Assembly (NCBI GenBank): GCA_021732625.1
Contig: JAKFUP010000115.1
Coordinates: 1-35,127 of the forward strand
Source: Hyphomicrobiales bacterium
GTDB lineage: Bacteria > Pseudomonadota > Alphaproteobacteria > Rhizobiales > Xanthobacteraceae
Length of the DNA stretch: 35,127 bases
Direction: 5' to 3'
In this document: piece by piece, positions 33,055 to 35,127 of the stretch
How positions within the stretch are numbered: position 1 is the first letter of the stretch
Layout of the letters: each line of letters begins with the position of its first letter
The notes under the pieces: generated by a model
What the model was told of the DNA's origin: nothing
What the model saw: only the letters and a program-made list of their open reading frames with translations
The model's database searches: none
Translations under genes and position numbers: made by a program

Positions 33055-33993
33055 TCACCAGGAGCGTTTGAAGCCCGCGCCGATGCTCTTGTTCAACGCG
33101 CCTTCAGGCGTCTGACTCACCGATCCGGTAACGTTGATTCCACCGAACAATTTCTGCTCGGCACCGAATTTTCGAAGCCAGCGATCGTCGGCCGTCGACA
33201 GCGTTTGACCGGCCAGGAGACTGGTCCCGCTCTCGTTGATGCTGAATTTTGCCGAGCCGTCGACTTCAACCGTTCGCGCCGGACGTCCGTAAACCACAAT
33301 GCCGGGAATGACGCCGTGCTGCTGGAGGTTGACGCCGTTCTGGATCGTCACCGAGTACCTATCGTTGTCGATGGGCAGCGATTTGCTCAGCGACGTCCCG
33401 ACTTTGCTTCGATCCTCGAACGGATCGATTCGAGCCTCGACCGCGGTCTTGTCCCAGAGCCCGCCGACGCCTGGTGCGGTGATCGTCGCCCAGGCGTTGC
33501 CGGTCGATCGCTCGGTCTTGTCCCACGGTTGAAACGTGTCAGGACGTGTCTGCGTGAATGCAGCTTGATTGTCTCGCGCGACCGAGATGTCGGCGCCGAC
33601 CTTGGCGTCCCAGAAAGGCGATACCGATTTTTTGACGGTGACCGCCGCCGAACCGTTCTGATTGTCTTTCCGCGACCACGATGCATCGCTGCCGCTCTGC
33701 TGCGCTTGTGTCCCGCGCAACATCCGCGTGCTCGGGTTTTCAAGCAGGGTGATCGCGTCGAGGCTGAGCAGGCTCCAGTCGGGCTGGCCCTCCGCCGCGA
33801 AAAAGTCTGGAGCAGGTTCGGCCTCCTGCGCGTGCAATAAAGGAATCGCAGTGCCGCTCAAGAACAGCGCAACGAGAATTCTCGAAACTGGAATTGCTAA
33901 ATTGCCTGCCGGTGTTTCGCGCACGATCCCGCCCGCCGAAATTTGCGTGCTGCGACCGTCAATCCGGTCAAGCATCGCTTGGAAAAAGCTCAC
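33055..33993 (-). CDS. Hypothetical exported, possibly outer-membrane, protein
   Basis: A 312-residue protein with a late N-terminal hydrophobic segment (SRILVALFLSGTAIPLLHA, then QEAEPAPDF), probably a signal peptide with a true start downstream of the first ATG or a long n-region. The mature part has alternating polar/hydrophobic stretches (SAAVTVKKSVSPFWDAKVGA, YSVTIQNGVNLQQ, KLFGGINVTGSVSQT) and ends GAGFKRSW with a terminal aromatic residue, consistent with a beta barrel, but no known family is recognised. The 216 bp upstream (33994-34209) show nothing identifiable. Confidence 0.65.
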   Translation of the reverse strand: MSFFQAMLDRIDGRSTQISAGGIVRETPAGNLAIPVSRILVALFLSGTAIPLLHAQEAEPAPDFFAAEGQPDWSLLSLDAITLLENPSTRMLRGTQAQQSGSDASWSRKDNQNGSAAVTVKKSVSPFWDAKVGADISVARDNQAAFTQTRPDTFQPWDKTERSTGNAWATITAPGVGGLWDKTAVEARIDPFEDRSKVGTSLSKSLPIDNDRYSVTIQNGVNLQQHGVIPGIVVYGRPARTVEVDGSAKFSINESGTSLLAGQTLSTADDRWLRKFGAEQKLFGGINVTGSVSQTPEGALNKSIGAGFKRSW

Positions 33994-34209
33994 CGATACA
34001 AACGCGCCGAAGTTAACAAATCCTGATGCGACCGGCGATGCAGAGTTTAAGCGGATTCATGGTGCAATTGCGGCGCAAGAAATCACGATGATTTCAGACG
34101 CATGACGTCGCGTTGACATGCCGCTGCAATGAGCAACATGCCCTCGTTATCATCGTGCCGGCTGATGTACCCAGATACGGCCGTCGAGAGCGAACGCCGG
34201 AGCTACCTG

Positions 34210-34641
34210 TCAGGCCATCGCGGGTAGCTCGATCGGCCGCCCGAGGGCCTGCTCGACCAGATCGAAGGTGTCGATCAGTCCACGCAAGCTCGTGAGCCGT
34301 CCGTCCTTGAACCGAGCGAAATGGGCGAGCCGCACGCTGATCGGCTTGTTCGAGTCGCGCGCAGTCAGCGTATACTTGATCAAGGACGAGGCGGCATCCT
34401 CGGCAAGCATGATCGATTCGCGGTCGGAGCGATGGATGCGGATATTGTCTGCAAGCGTTCGGCAAACGTCGAGTACTGCTTCTTTTCCGCGGCGCGCGCC
34501 GAGAAAGGGAAACATATCGATCGGGCCATAGATCGCCCAATCGATATTGTCGTCGATGGAATCCTGCAATTCGTCGAACTGGCGTTCGTTGATAGCGCGA
34601 TGCAACGCGCGCGAAAAACGCCAGAGGCTATGCTCTGTCAT
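34210..34641 (-). CDS. NTF2/SnoaL-like fold protein, first paralog
   Basis: A 143-residue cone-shaped SnoaL-like protein: N-terminal helices (LWRFSRALHRAINERQFDELQ), DNIDWAIYGPIDMFPFLGARRGKEAVLDVCRTL, then beta strands ending LAHFARFKDGRLTSLRGLIDTFDLVEQAL. Such proteins are small ketosteroid isomerase/polyketide cyclase-type folds with very varied roles, so the substrate is not assignable. The ATG at 34641 is preferred over a TTG at 34677. A close paralog lies immediately upstream. Confidence 0.82.
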   Translation of the reverse strand: MTEHSLWRFSRALHRAINERQFDELQDSIDDNIDWAIYGPIDMFPFLGARRGKEAVLDVCRTLADNIRIHRSDRESIMLAEDAASSLIKYTLTARDSNKPISVRLAHFARFKDGRLTSLRGLIDTFDLVEQALGRPIELPAMA

Positions 34642-34824
34642 CTGTTTGAGATCCTGATATGGCTTTACAGGCGGCAAACGGCCCAGAGGGCGTCAGAAAG
34701 ACGCCGTGCCGGAATGCAGCGGAATATTACGAGTTGTTCCGCAAATAGAGTGTGTCCGAAGCTTCACAACCTTTGATTTTGCAATGCACTAATGCCAAAT
34801 CGCGGGATTGGGCTCTCTTTCACT

Positions 34825-35127
34825 CTATTCGCTGCGTTTTTCGATCAGCGCCGAAGCGATATCTCGCTCCAGTACCTGCTGGGCGAGATCGAACGAATCC
34901 AAAAATTGCCGGACCTGAAGGATTCGGCCGTCGCGAAACCGATAGAAATCAGCGATGTCCATATGGACGATTCGGTCTTTGTCGGATTTGCGGAAATAAA
35001 CCCGGATGATGACGGCAGCGCTGTCGCCTTCTTCGGCGACGAACGGCAGATCATAGCGCATGTGGGAGTATCGGCCGTGAATGGCCTGCCACATCTCGAG
35101 GACCTCAGCTTTTCCGCGCCGATGTCC
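34825..35127 (-). CDS. NTF2/SnoaL-like fold protein, second paralog (5' end outside the window)
   Basis: The frame is open to the right window edge, so the N-terminus is missing. The visible 100 residues begin GHRRGKAEVLEMWQAIHGRY and end DFYRFRDGRILQVRQFLDSF followed by DLAQQVLERDIASALIEKRSE. This aligns with the neighbouring protein (GARRGKEAVLDVCRTLADN and FARFKDGRLTSLRGLIDTFDLVEQAL), so the two arose by tandem duplication. Function unknown. Confidence 0.82.
   Translation of the reverse strand, partial: GHRRGKAEVLEMWQAIHGRYSHMRYDLPFVAEEGDSAAVIIRVYFRKSDKDRIVHMDIADFYRFRDGRILQVRQFLDSFDLAQQVLERDIASALIEKRSE

Overview
The window looks like chromosome of a high-GC alphaproteobacterium of the order Rhizobiales, most likely the Bradyrhizobium / Rhodopseudomonas / Nitrobacter / Afipia group. 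I infer this from the protein sequences (TadG-like pilus protein, 25/31-kDa-type porin, alphaproteobacterial HisRS, MidA and Pth), from the gene blocks uvrC-pgsA-moaD-moaE and dlh-lgt-midA-pgeF, and from several short palindromic repeats. No tRNA, rRNA, CRISPR array, prophage or intact insertion sequence is visible. Most genes are core housekeeping genes; the unusual material lies between them.

Layout. 1-3777 (+): TadG-like protein, hisS, a tautomerase. 3915-6282: four small exported proteins, the last a T2-family ribonuclease. 6338-8502: rlmJ, a cold-shock protein, a convergent outer-membrane barrel protein. 8824-13294 (+): uvrC, pgsA, moaD, moaE, prmB, tightly packed. 13401-17447: ilvE, divergent from a coupled MarR regulator / OmpR-type response regulator / sensor kinase module. 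17532-24809 (-): proC, a YbjN-like gene, prs, a lipoprotein, and the coupled run dlh>lgt>midA>pgeF. 24978-26937: ubiK-like gene, periplasmic amidohydrolase, a truncated molybdate-binding (TOBE) remnant coupled to trmO. 27043-29885 (+): possible leader ORF, rplY, pth, ychF. 30033-31837: a DUF4282 protein, two MaoC hot-dog proteins, a small membrane protein. 31979-35127 (-): mainly hypothetical genes ending in two tandem NTF2/SnoaL-like paralogs, the last cut by the window edge.

The most striking signal is a family of about 170-bp elements, each a doublet of two long hairpins. Copies are at 20396-20569, 27869-28034 and 30924-31092. Five of the six hairpins have an outer stem of 7-10 bp, a 3-nt bulge, an inner stem of 13-16 bp and a 22-29 nt loop; the sixth is degenerate. 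The bulge is in the right arm of the first hairpin and the left arm of the second, so the two bulges face a conserved AT-rich spacer. Stem sequences differ strongly between copies but pairing is kept, which points to selection on structure. All three sit between co-directional genes and two supply the end of the upstream coding sequence.

A second set of dispersed palindromes (four sequence types, seven copies) shares GTCAT...ATGAC ends and occupies five of the seven convergent gene junctions. Other notable features are a low-GC mosaic tract inside hisS, the TOBE remnant overlapping the TTG start of trmO, and an 18-codon ORF over a terminator-like hairpin just before rplY.
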